From JBCBSP01 sp964550935 (lineage in GTDB: Bacteria; Pseudomonadota; Alphaproteobacteria; Caulobacterales; Maricaulaceae), in NCBI GenBank assembly GCA_964550935.1, contig CAZKBB010000008.1, positions 1 to 60,198 on the forward strand: DNA of 60,198 nucleotides. Direction: 5' to 3'. Of the stretch, positions 1 to 7,524 are shown piece after piece (positions within the stretch are counted from its first letter, which is position 1; every line of letters begins with the position of its first letter). Made by a program: the position numbers and the translations under genes. A model generated the notes under the pieces. That model was not told the DNA's origin. It saw only the letters and a list, made by a program, of their open reading frames with translations, and made no database searches.

Positions 1-1
1 A

Positions 2-73
2 AATTTACGTGCTCATAGTACCGCTCAATCCAAGCGCGCCTCGTTCGACGCGCCGGCGAAGAAGTTTCGGTAG
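2..73 (+). CDS. possible 3' end of an upstream gene (partial)
   Basis: One frame stays open from the first bases of the window to a TAG at 71-73, encoding about 23 residues that end in PAKKFR. The next gene begins 17 bases later with its own ribosome binding site. The stretch is too short to recognise and could be open by chance, so this is only a possible C-terminus of a gene lying mostly outside the window. Confidence 0.2.
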   Translation, partial: NLRAHSTAQSKRASFDAPAKKFR

Positions 74-90
74 ACCCCACGAGGACTGAG

Positions 91-1542
91 ATGGCGCGAC
101 ACGGCGGCTCACCGCAGCAACGAATCGTTACTTGGAGACTCAGGGCGCTCACAGGTGCGGTTGGTCTCGCCGTTCTGTCCGCCTGCGCAAGCAATTCCGA
201 GCGAGCCGAGTCCGCCCCGGCGGCGGGCGCGACCTCTACCTGCAACATCCAAAATGACGTCACCGGCCCCGCCGGCGGCTCGATCTCTAGCTTTCCGCTT
301 GGCTCTATCTATGGTCTCGCCGCGGGTGTTTATGACGGGGAGATCATCGGGGCCGGGCAAACCGATCTCGCGTCGCCGCAAATTTTCTGGACGCTCGCGA
401 GCGGTGCGATGATGACCGCGGAGAGCCCGAGCTTGCTCAGCAGCGTCTCGACGTTGACTTTCAGCGCCGGTCTCACCTCGATGAGCAACGGCGAAACAGC
501 CAGCTTTCGGTTCGTGGTTCGCGATGTGCTCGCCCGGGTCGTGTGTGATGAGACGATCACGGTCCGCGCCGAAGGCCCCGGCGGCCCGGTCGAACCGGCG
601 CCCCGATCAGGTGAGCACCAGGGCGCAGGGGCCGTTATCGCCGATCTCAACGGCGGCGCGCCGGAGCTGATCTTCGCGGCCTATGACAATTCGGGCGACG
701 AGAACGTGTTCACCTACCGGGTCGGACGCGATGTCGGAACCGCCGGGGCGGCCAGCTCATGGGGTGATACGATATCGGTCGGCGGCGTCGGCTGGGAGGG
801 CGAAGGCGCAGGCGTCGCCGTCGCTTCCCTGGACGCCGATCCGCGCACCGAACTGATTTTAATGGCCTACGACAATCCGCCTGAGGCCAACACCTTTCGC
901 TATAAGGTCGGGCGCAATCTGAACAGTGACGGTGTCGCGCAATCCTGGGGCGACGTCGTCATCATCGACGGAGCCGGCTGGGGCGGGGACGGGGCCGGTG
1001 TTGTCGTCGGATCGCTAGATTGCGACCCACGAACGGACATGATCCTCATTGCTTATGACGATCCGGCGGAGGACAACACCTTCCGCTACAGGGTCGGATT
1101 GAACCTCGACGCGTCGGGTCGCACGCAATTTTGGGGCGACGTCGTTGAGATCGGCGGGGCCGGTTGGGGCGGCCAGGGTGCGGGCGCGGCGTTGGGCTCG
1201 ATAGACGCCGACCCACGCCCTGACCTTTTGATGATGGCGTATGACGACGCGGCGGAGGACAACACCTTCCGCTACAAGATCGGCTTCAACCTGAACGCCG
1301 ACGGCGCGGCTCAGTACTGGAGCGACGTCGTCGTCATCGGCGGGCTTGGATGGGAAGGCGCCGGCGCGGGGGTCGAGCTGGCGTTCTTAGATAGCGATCC
1401 GCGCCCCGAACTTATCATGATGGCGCTCGACGATCCGGACGGGCCGAACGCGTATCGCTACAAGGTCGGATGGAACCTCGACGCATCGGGACAAGCGTCC
1501 AACTGGAGCCCCTACCCGGAAATCCCAGTCGACAGCCCGTAA
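91..1542 (+). CDS. predicted lipoprotein with five ~62-residue repeats
   Basis: The 483-residue product starts with a basic stretch, a hydrophobic segment and a lipobox-like LSAC near residue 32, so it is probably exported and lipid-anchored. Residues about 50-170 look like an immunoglobulin-like or linker region. From about residue 178 to the end there are five near-identical units of 61-62 residues. Each carries a GAG..LD.DPR.(D/E)L motif, a YD(N/D) motif, a F.Y(K/R)VG strand and a conserved W in SWGD and GWGG. This resembles FG-GAP/VCBS-type beta-propeller blades, but I cannot assign a named family. A GAGG-type ribosome binding site precedes the ATG. The function is unknown; surface binding or adhesion is only an inference from the fold type. 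The gene stands alone, with tRNA-Leu on the opposite strand downstream. Confidence 0.8.
   Translation: MARHGGSPQQRIVTWRLRALTGAVGLAVLSACASNSERAESAPAAGATSTCNIQNDVTGPAGGSISSFPLGSIYGLAAGVYDGEIIGAGQTDLASPQIFWTLASGAMMTAESPSLLSSVSTLTFSAGLTSMSNGETASFRFVVRDVLARVVCDETITVRAEGPGGPVEPAPRSGEHQGAGAVIADLNGGAPELIFAAYDNSGDENVFTYRVGRDVGTAGAASSWGDTISVGGVGWEGEGAGVAVASLDADPRTELILMAYDNPPEANTFRYKVGRNLNSDGVAQSWGDVVIIDGAGWGGDGAGVVVGSLDCDPRTDMILIAYDDPAEDNTFRYRVGLNLDASGRTQFWGDVVEIGGAGWGGQGAGAALGSIDADPRPDLLMMAYDDAAEDNTFRYKIGFNLNADGAAQYWSDVVVIGGLGWEGAGAGVELAFLDSDPRPELIMMALDDPDGPNAYRYKVGWNLDASGQASNWSPYPEIPVDSP
622..1539 (+). repeat. five tandem 183/186-bp coding repeats
   Basis: Repeat units begin at 622, 805, 991, 1177 and 1363, giving one spacing of 61 codons and then a constant 62 codons. 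The units share the protein pattern DPR followed by an acidic residue, LI.MAYD, NTFRYKVG.NL, W(G/S)DVV and G.GW.G. Units 2-4 are the most alike. The first and last have diverged, as expected when edge blades cap a closed or solenoid structure. The constant period suggests growth by unequal recombination. Confidence 0.85.
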
Positions 1543-1715
1543 CCCATCCGACCCGAGGCCCCGGCTCCGGTCGTCGGCTCAGACGTGACCGCAGCGTCTG
1601 AATTCTGGCGCAGCTCAGCGTGCCAGCTTCGAACCGGCACGTTTCGCAAGGGCGACCGCCCGCCGGCCGCTTATGGGCCGCCCGACTGTGCGGACGCGAG
1701 GGAGACCAAGAAAAA

Positions 1716-1800
1716 TGGTGCGGGTGAGAGGACTCGAACCTCCACGGGTCGCCCCACTGGAACCTAAATCCAGCGCGTCTACCAGTTCCGCCACACCCGC
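1716..1800 (-). tRNA. tRNA-Leu, anticodon UAG
   Basis: The minus strand reads a full cloverleaf. The seven-base acceptor arm GCGGGTG pairs with CACCCGC. There is a leucine-type long variable arm, a T-arm containing GGTTCGAGTCC, and an encoded CCA at 1718-1716. The anticodon stem CTGGA/TCCAG encloses the loop TTTAGGT, so the anticodon is UAG (plus-strand bases 1764-1766), which reads CUA and probably CUG. The 85-base length including CCA fits the class II leucine type. Confidence 0.97.
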
Positions 1801-1859
1801 AGCGCGACCTGTCTACACGCGCCCGGCGGCGGGGTGAAGCCGTCCGATACCGGTCAAGC

Positions 1860-2732
1860 TCACAGCGGCTCGCCGTTCGACCAGACCCGGGCGCTAAAGC
1901 GCAGCGCCTCGTCGGAGCGGTCCGGCAGGGCGCGCAGCTCGATCGCACCGTAGCGGCCGTCATCGCTCAAGACGCAGACATGATCGCCGGGGCTCAGCTC
2001 ATCAAAACGCAGCGGCATGGAGCGCAGATCGCGGCGTATCGCGAGGCAGTCGTTATAGCCGGGGCGCTCCGCGCCGTAGAGCGCCATGCGCGCGCCGCCG
2101 TCCACCACCAGCATGTGCAAAGATCGCCCGATCGCGCGCAGCTCCAGATCCGCGCCGTCCGCGCCGCGCTCGGTCAGCGCCATCCGGTCGAGATCGAAGC
2201 CGCTGTCGCGATCGAGCGCCGCGCCGCCTTCGGCCATCAGATCGCCCTCCGGCACGTTGACGGGCGCCGGCGCGCCGACGCCGTCCGCGCCGCTTTCGCC
2301 GTCATCATCGCCGAACGGCGAGCCGCCCGGCGCGTCGTCTTCAGCCGGGACCTCCGGCGCGCCGGCCGAGAGCGCGCGGCAATCGCCGGACCAAACGCCC
2401 TCAAAGCCCGGCCCCGACCGGCCCGCGAGCGCGAGCGCGCCGCCGGCGGTTTCAAGCGCGACCCCCGCATAGGCTTGCGCGCGGCCGTCCGCGTCCGGCG
2501 CGTTGAAGCGCACCGTCTCGCCGGTCCAGACGCCGGCGAGCGCGCCCGGCTCGGTCACGTCCGCGCCGATCCACTGACCGGTCAGCGCCTCGCCGTCGCG
2601 CTGGAGCAGCGCGACCACTTCGCGATCGCCCCCGGCGTCTCGCACCGACAGCGCGCAGTCATAGCTCTGCGCCGACGCCATGGAGGCGATCGACAGCCCC
2701 GCGCCGGCGGCGAGAAGAAGGGTGCGGATCAT
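1860..2732 (-). CDS. secreted protein of unknown function (third of three tandem genes)
   Basis: The 290-residue product begins MIRTLLLAAGAG with a clear Sec signal peptide ending at MASAQS. The frame is open for another 43 codons upstream, but that part is antisense-like and overlaps the preceding gene, so I place the start at 2732, two bases after the stop of the gene before it. The mature protein opens with YDC, has a low-complexity acidic/Gly/Pro linker in the middle, and ends with a module containing C.AIRRDL, LSPGDHVCVLSDDGRYG and a final W. The same N-terminal Cys start and C-terminal GD.(V/F)CV module recur in the two genes upstream, so the three look like diverged duplicates. Likely periplasmic or extracellular; function unknown. 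Confidence 0.75.
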   Translation of the reverse strand: MIRTLLLAAGAGLSIASMASAQSYDCALSVRDAGGDREVVALLQRDGEALTGQWIGADVTEPGALAGVWTGETVRFNAPDADGRAQAYAGVALETAGGALALAGRSGPGFEGVWSGDCRALSAGAPEVPAEDDAPGGSPFGDDDGESGADGVGAPAPVNVPEGDLMAEGGAALDRDSGFDLDRMALTERGADGADLELRAIGRSLHMLVVDGGARMALYGAERPGYNDCLAIRRDLRSMPLRFDELSPGDHVCVLSDDGRYGAIELRALPDRSDEALRFSARVWSNGEPL

Positions 2733-2734
2733 GA

Positions 2735-3532
2735 TCAATCCTCGATCGGGCGCAGGCGCGGCGCGGGCATGACGTACTCGACAAGCAGGAGCGCGGCGTC
2801 GCGCCCGGCGAAACGCACGGCGACCAGCTCGCCCTGATTGCCCTCGCGGGTGCGCACGCAAAAGCGCTCCCCGCCCTCGATGAAGACCGGCTCGTCGGTC
2901 CAGTAGCCACGCAGTCCGCGGCAGACTTCATCCGGGGCCGACAGCGGCCCGGGGCTCATCGGGAAGAGCTCAGCCCCTTCCAGCGGGGCCAGCGCGGGCC
3001 GGCCGCCCGGCTGCACATAGGCCACGTCGCCCGACGGATAGGGCAGATCGTCGGAATCGCGCGTCTCGAGGTCCAGCGCGTCGTCGACGCTGAGATACAG
3101 CGCGCCCCCGACCGGATCGAACCGGCTCCCGGCGTCGTCGCCGCGAAGGCTCGGATCCCAGCCCTCCTCGCAGTCCATGAAGGCCGGGTCGCCGTCGATG
3201 CGTCCAGCCAACGCGTAAGGCTCGCGCGGTGAGAACTCGTAGCCGTTGAAGCTGGCGAGCCCCTCCAAGAAGAAGGTCATGCCCTCGCCCTCCCAGACGC
3301 CGGTGACCGGCGTCTCGAAAACGCGGCCCTCGCCCTCAAGCCGGGCGAAGCCCTCTTCGGTGCGTCCGCCTCGGACGACCTCGATGACGCCGCGATAAAC
3401 CTCGTCTCGGTCAGCGCCAGCAAAGATGACGGTGCGGCAGGAGACCTGCTGGGCGAGCGCCGGGGCGGTGAGCGCGGCGGCGGCGCAAAGAGCAAGCGCG
3501 GCGGCGGCGACCTGTTGGATGTGTTTGGTCAT
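2735..3532 (-). CDS. secreted protein of unknown function (second of three tandem genes)
   Basis: The 265-residue product starts MTKHIQQVAAAALALCAAA with a signal peptide probably cleaved after ALAQ. The start at 3532 is preferred to an in-frame ATG five codons earlier because GGGGGAG lies just before it. The mature protein begins with a Cys (VSCRTVIF) and carries EGRV and TPVTGVWEGEG segments matching the INGDARL-type and GGWVGAG segments of the next gene upstream. The C-terminal half has C.GLRGYWT and ERFCVRTREGNQGELVAVRF, the shared Cys module. The gene lies between its two apparent paralogs with 11 and 2 bases between coding regions, so one transcript is likely. Confidence 0.75.
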   Translation of the reverse strand: MTKHIQQVAAAALALCAAAALTAPALAQQVSCRTVIFAGADRDEVYRGVIEVVRGGRTEEGFARLEGEGRVFETPVTGVWEGEGMTFFLEGLASFNGYEFSPREPYALAGRIDGDPAFMDCEEGWDPSLRGDDAGSRFDPVGGALYLSVDDALDLETRDSDDLPYPSGDVAYVQPGGRPALAPLEGAELFPMSPGPLSAPDEVCRGLRGYWTDEPVFIEGGERFCVRTREGNQGELVAVRFAGRDAALLLVEYVMPAPRLRPIED

Positions 3533-3543
3533 GACGCTCCCCC

Positions 3544-4326
3544 TCACCCGACCATCGTCCAGCGCACGTAATCAAAGCGCAGGAGCGGGTTCGCCCCGTC
3601 CCGCGCCTCGTCCACGCGCATCGCGGCGACATAGCCGTCGCTGGTGTAGACGCACACGATGTCGCCGCGGCGCAGATCAGCCAGCGGCAGGCTTTCGCGC
3701 TCGCGCTCCCAGATCGGCCCGCAGATGCGCGGGCCCAGATCGCGCGGGCCCGGCCCAGCGACTCCCCGGCGGCGGACCTCAAGGCGCGCCCCGTTCAGGG
3801 GATCGAGCGCATGGCGCCCGCCGCCCGAGGCGCGCAACGCGAAGTCGCCGCCCTCGAGCCGGCGCTCGCCCTGGCGCGTGGTGTCGATGTCGATGACATC
3901 CGTGCGGCGCATCAGGCGCTCGCGCGCGTCGATCGTGACCCCGTCGCGCGTCCAGTCCGGCATGCGCTCGGTCTCGTCGCAATCGGCCCACCAGGGCTGC
4001 TCGTCGGAGAAGTACCCGGTGAGGTAAATCTCGCCGCCATCTGAGAAGGCGTAGGCGGTCGCGAGCTGCGCGTTGATCTGGAAGTTCAGCCCGGCGCCGA
4101 CCCAGCCCCCGGCGATGGGCATGGTGATTTCGATCGGGCCGTTCTCAAGGCGCGCATCGCCGGTGATGCGATCGTCCCGGCCGATCTCCATCGCAAGGCG
4201 ACCCTCGCTGCGCCCGGTTTCTGAGGAGGCGAACACGACCTCGCAGTCGTAGACCTCAGCCCGCGCCGCGCCCGCCGCGCAGAGCGCAAGCGCCGCCGCT
4301 GCAACCGTATACCGCAGTATTCGCAT
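3544..4326 (-). CDS. secreted protein of unknown function (first of three tandem genes)
   Basis: The 260-residue product has a signal peptide (MRILRYTVAAAALALCAAG, cleavage near ARAE) and a mature start EVYDC. A GGGGGAG ribosome binding site precedes the ATG. Conserved parts are an N-terminal beta-rich half with GGWVGAGLNFQI and a C-terminal module CGPIWERE followed by LRRGDIVCVYTSDGYVAAMRV and a terminal W. The module of Cys, then GD..CV.T..G, then a final aromatic is shared by all three genes and resembles short beta-sandwich modules seen in other secreted proteins. It is the promoter-proximal gene of the set, divergent from the methyltransferase across a 142-base gap. No enzyme motif was seen. 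Confidence 0.75.
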   Translation of the reverse strand: MRILRYTVAAAALALCAAGAARAEVYDCEVVFASSETGRSEGRLAMEIGRDDRITGDARLENGPIEITMPIAGGWVGAGLNFQINAQLATAYAFSDGGEIYLTGYFSDEQPWWADCDETERMPDWTRDGVTIDARERLMRRTDVIDIDTTRQGERRLEGGDFALRASGGGRHALDPLNGARLEVRRRGVAGPGPRDLGPRICGPIWERERESLPLADLRRGDIVCVYTSDGYVAAMRVDEARDGANPLLRFDYVRWTMVG

Positions 4327-4468
4327 GATGATGTCTCCCCCGAGCCGTCCGGCGCCTAAGCCTGTGCGCCGACTGTACCTTGGAACCCTGCAAAGGCCAG
4401 CGTGAAGCGGCCATGAACGCCGCGTTCAAGCCTTGCTCAAGCGGGCGCTCGGCCGCTTTCATGGGCGG

Positions 4469-5077
4469 ATGACCGATCCAAACCCGCCCGTAGGCGTCGA
4501 CTGGGAGCAGCGCTTCGTCGACGAGGACGCGCCCTGGGAGCGCGACCATGTCCATCCGGCCCTGGCCTATTGGAGCGAGGCGGGCGTGTTGAGGCCCGGC
4601 CTTCGCATCCACGTTCCAGGCTGCGGGCGGGGGCGTGAACCTGAAGCGCTCGCGCGGCTCGGGCTTGAGGTGACGGCGATTGATCTGTCCCCGACGGCGA
4701 TGGCCTCGCAGAGCGAGCGGGTGGGCGCGGCCGGCCTGGATGCGCGCCTCGTCACGGGCGATGCGCTGACCTTGCGGCCCGATCCGCCGGCCGCTGTGCT
4801 CTGGGAGCAGACGTTCCTGTGCGCGATCCACCCGCGAGACCGTGAGCGCTACGAAGCCATGGCGTTTGAAAGCCTGACGGCCGGCGGGCGGCTGCTCGCG
4901 CTGTTCATGCAGAAGGCCGAGCGCGGCGGGCCGCCCTATGGGTGCGATCTGGCTGCAATGGGCGATCTGTTTCCCGCCGACCGGTGGGCGTGGCCTGAGG
5001 CGGACACATTCAAGACCTTCCCCCACCCGTCGATGGGGCCGCAGGCGGAGATCGGCGTCGCGCTGACGCGGCGCTAG
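4469..5077 (+). CDS. SAM-dependent methyltransferase, thiopurine S-methyltransferase-like
   Basis: The 202-residue product has the class I methyltransferase core. VDWEQRF and PWE near the N-terminus are typical of the TPMT family. VPGCGRGREPEALARLG is the SAM-binding glycine loop, followed by VTAIDLSPTAM with the acidic ribose-binding position. A later WEQTFLCAIHP segment is the usual TPMT substrate-side motif. I start at the ATG giving MTDPNPP; an ATG 12 codons earlier is possible. Bacterial members methylate thiols, selenols or tellurite, and the substrate here cannot be told. The gene is convergent with the MATE exporter and their stop codons overlap by four bases. Confidence 0.85.
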   Translation: MTDPNPPVGVDWEQRFVDEDAPWERDHVHPALAYWSEAGVLRPGLRIHVPGCGRGREPEALARLGLEVTAIDLSPTAMASQSERVGAAGLDARLVTGDALTLRPDPPAAVLWEQTFLCAIHPRDRERYEAMAFESLTAGGRLLALFMQKAERGGPPYGCDLAAMGDLFPADRWAWPEADTFKTFPHPSMGPQAEIGVALTRR

Positions 5078-6528
5078 CCGGGCTTGTCGCCATCGGCGCG
5101 GTAGGCGCTCGCGCCGGCCGGCGCCGGGCCCGACGGCTCCTCGGGCGGTAAAGGCTTTTGTTTTGAGGATCGGGCCTTGCCCTCCACCGCGGTCATGGGA
5201 GCGAAGCGCAGGACGTAAGCCGCCGCGATCAGGCCTGCGGTGAGGTTCGCCAGCGCGACGCCGTAAACCACGCCTTGCGCTGCGCCTGCGAGCGCGCCGC
5301 CGATCCACGCCAGCGGCGCCAGCAAGATCACGCCGCGCAGGACGTTGATCGCGACCCCGTAGAGCGGCCGGCCGAGCCCGTTGAAGCCTGCGCTTGCGGC
5401 CATGGCGATCCCATAGCCGGCCACGGTGATCGGGACCACGTCCCAGTAAAGCTCAGCAACCGCCCGGCCCTCAGCCGACGGCAGGAACAGTGCGGCGAGC
5501 CAGTCGCCGAGGAAGAACAGGATGATCGCGATGAACACGCTCCACCCGACACAAAACGCAAAGGCCGAGCCGAAGGCCTGGCGCACCCGGTCGATCCGGT
5601 CCGCGCCGCCATTCTGACCCGTCACCGGGCCGATGGAGCCCGACAGCGCGAACAAGGGGATGATCGCCAACGCCTCGACACGCGCGGCGACGCCGACCCC
5701 GGCCACGGCCGCCTCCCCGAAGCGCGCCGTGGCGGAGAACACGACCGAGGTCGCGACCGGATTGATCATGTTGGACCCGGCCGCCGGCGCGCCGATGCGC
5801 GCGATCTCGCGCCAGTTCCAGTACAGCTCGTCGAAGCCCGGCCAGGACAGGTCCAGGAGCTTCTCCCGGACGATCAGGAGCCCCATCGCAATCACGAACA
5901 CGACAAGGTTGGAGATCAGCGTCGCCGTCGCCGCTCCGGCCACCTCAAGACGCGGGATCGGCCCGAAACCGAAAATCAGCAGCGGGTCCAGCGCCATGTT
6001 CAAGATCGCAGCGAGGATCATGATGATGCTTGGCAGGATCGCGTCGCCCAGCGCGCGCAGAAGGTTGGAGGCGACCATCGGACCGACCACGAAGACGATC
6101 CCGGCGAACCAGATCGTCATGTAATCGCGGATGAAGGGCATCATCTCCTCGGTCGCGCCCATGGCGGGGAAGAGCCAGTCGATGCTGGCCACGCCCAGCG
6201 CCGATGCGGCGAGCACGATCACGAAGGACAGGCACACCGCATCGGTCGCCAGCCGGCGCGTGCGGGAGAAGTCCCCTCGCCCGGCCGCGCGCGAGACCAC
6301 CGAGACCGTGCCGGCGCCCAGCCCGATCGCAATGCTCATCACGGCCATGGAGACGGGAAAGACGAACTGGACCGCGGCCTGCTGCACCGTGCCGAGCTTG
6401 CCGACCCAGTAGGCGTCGACCACGCCGACGAGCATCATCGCGGTGATCCCGAAGCTCATCGGGATCACGAGCCGCATCAGATGGCCGAAGACCGACCCTT
6501 GGGTGAGATCGCGCGAGGCGCGTGACAT
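5074..6528 (-). CDS. MATE family efflux transporter
   Basis: The 484-residue product shows about twelve hydrophobic segments and the two-fold MatE repeat: LTQGSVFGHLMRLVIPMSFG at the N-terminus and IARIGAPAAGSNMINP at the start of the second half. Such proteins export cationic drugs or metabolites across the inner membrane using Na+ or H+ gradients. The frame remains open for 143 codons upstream, but that region is antisense to the neighbouring amidohydrolase remnant. The start is set at MSRASRDLTQG, which fits the family N-terminus. The C-terminal tail of about 35 residues is polar and Pro/Ala-rich. The gene is alone on its strand and its substrate is unknown. Confidence 0.9.
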   Translation of the reverse strand: MSRASRDLTQGSVFGHLMRLVIPMSFGITAMMLVGVVDAYWVGKLGTVQQAAVQFVFPVSMAVMSIAIGLGAGTVSVVSRAAGRGDFSRTRRLATDAVCLSFVIVLAASALGVASIDWLFPAMGATEEMMPFIRDYMTIWFAGIVFVVGPMVASNLLRALGDAILPSIIMILAAILNMALDPLLIFGFGPIPRLEVAGAATATLISNLVVFVIAMGLLIVREKLLDLSWPGFDELYWNWREIARIGAPAAGSNMINPVATSVVFSATARFGEAAVAGVGVAARVEALAIIPLFALSGSIGPVTGQNGGADRIDRVRQAFGSAFAFCVGWSVFIAIILFFLGDWLAALFLPSAEGRAVAELYWDVVPITVAGYGIAMAASAGFNGLGRPLYGVAINVLRGVILLAPLAWIGGALAGAAQGVVYGVALANLTAGLIAAAYVLRFAPMTAVEGKARSSKQKPLPPEEPSGPAPAGASAYRADGDKPG

Positions 6529-6605
6529 GGCGTCGCCTTGTCGGCTTCCAGCCTTCCGACATAGGCCGGTTCCGCTCCGCGCGCCATGTCGATGTGGTGA
6601 AAACT

Positions 6606-7435
6606 CGAACGTGTCCCGCGAGAGCTTCGCCGCCATCCTAGAGGAAGCCGACCGTCTGGGCATGAGCATAAGCGGCCACCCGGTCGAAGGGACCGAGGCT
6701 GATCCCATGGACATCGCTAGGACCCTGGAGTCGGCGTACCGCACCGTCGAGCATGCCGAATCAATCATCTGGCACGCCCTTGATGACGACACCGACCCTG
6801 AGGGCATGGCCCGCCTGGCCGAGCAGATCGCGCGCTCTGGAGTCGCGGTCACGCCAACGCTGATCGTGCATGCCAACCTGGCGAAGATCGTCGAGATCGG
6901 CTGGCCCCATGTGGAGCGGCCCGACATGGCCGGTTTCAATCCTGTGGTCTTGAACATCCAGCGCGGGGAATACGACTACTGGGCGAACCGGCAGGACAGT
7001 GATCGACCAGCCATGCAGGCGGCTTACGAAGCCTTCACCGGCATGCTCCATGAAGCGGGGGTCCCGCTCCTCATGGGCAGCGACGACGGCGTCATGGCGA
7101 CGCCGCACGGCGTGTCGGCGCTGGAAGAGCTGGAGCGTCTGGTGCGCGCCGGACTGACGCCGGAAGCGGCTCTGCCGACGGCGACGCTCAACGCCGCTGA
7201 ATTCGTGACGCCCGACGCGCACACCGGCAGGATCGCGCCGGGATACGCCGCGGATCTGGTGCTCGTCGACGCCGATCCGCGCGGGGATTTCCAGATCCTG
7301 CGCCGGCCGGACGGCGTCATGGTCGGCGGCTTCTGGTGCGATCAGGCGGCGCTCACGGCCTTGCGCGAGACCTCGCGCAGGCCTGGCGTCTGGCGATCAA
7401 GATGGCGTCTTCTGGTTCATTTCCTTTCACGCTAG
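6606..7435 (+). pseudogene. 5'-truncated amidohydrolase (imidazolonepropionase-like), C-terminal part only
   Basis: From about 6606 the frame encodes roughly 275 residues matching the C-terminal two thirds of metal-dependent amidohydrolases. It has SGHPVEG (a metal-ligand His region), VEHAESI, a GVPLLMGSDDG metal-Asp motif, LTPEAALPTATLNAAEF, and the terminal GRIAPGYAADLVLVDADP strand. The N-terminal third, with the HxH metal motif and the small beta domain, is missing. Upstream sequence in the same frame is antisense to the MATE gene and shows no homologous features. Without HxH the product should not bind both metals, so I read it as a decayed fragment. A short protein from an internal ATG (for example at 6661) cannot be excluded. 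Confidence 0.7.
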
Positions 7436-7524
7436 CGCCGGCCGGGAGAACGCGCTCGCCTGCGCCCCCGAGAGAGGTCGGTCGCGCACCGCGAAGGAGA
7501 CGCCAAGGTCCTCGCGGGCCGGCC

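Noticed and set aside
1716..1800. tRNA-Leu as an attachment site of an integrated element
   Set aside because: No integrase gene and no repeat of the tRNA 3' end were seen nearby.
5275..6525. 416-residue plus-strand open frame opposite the MATE gene
   Set aside because: Composition is a mirror of the MATE gene in high-GC DNA (His, Arg and Asp runs), with no hydrophobic or domain pattern.
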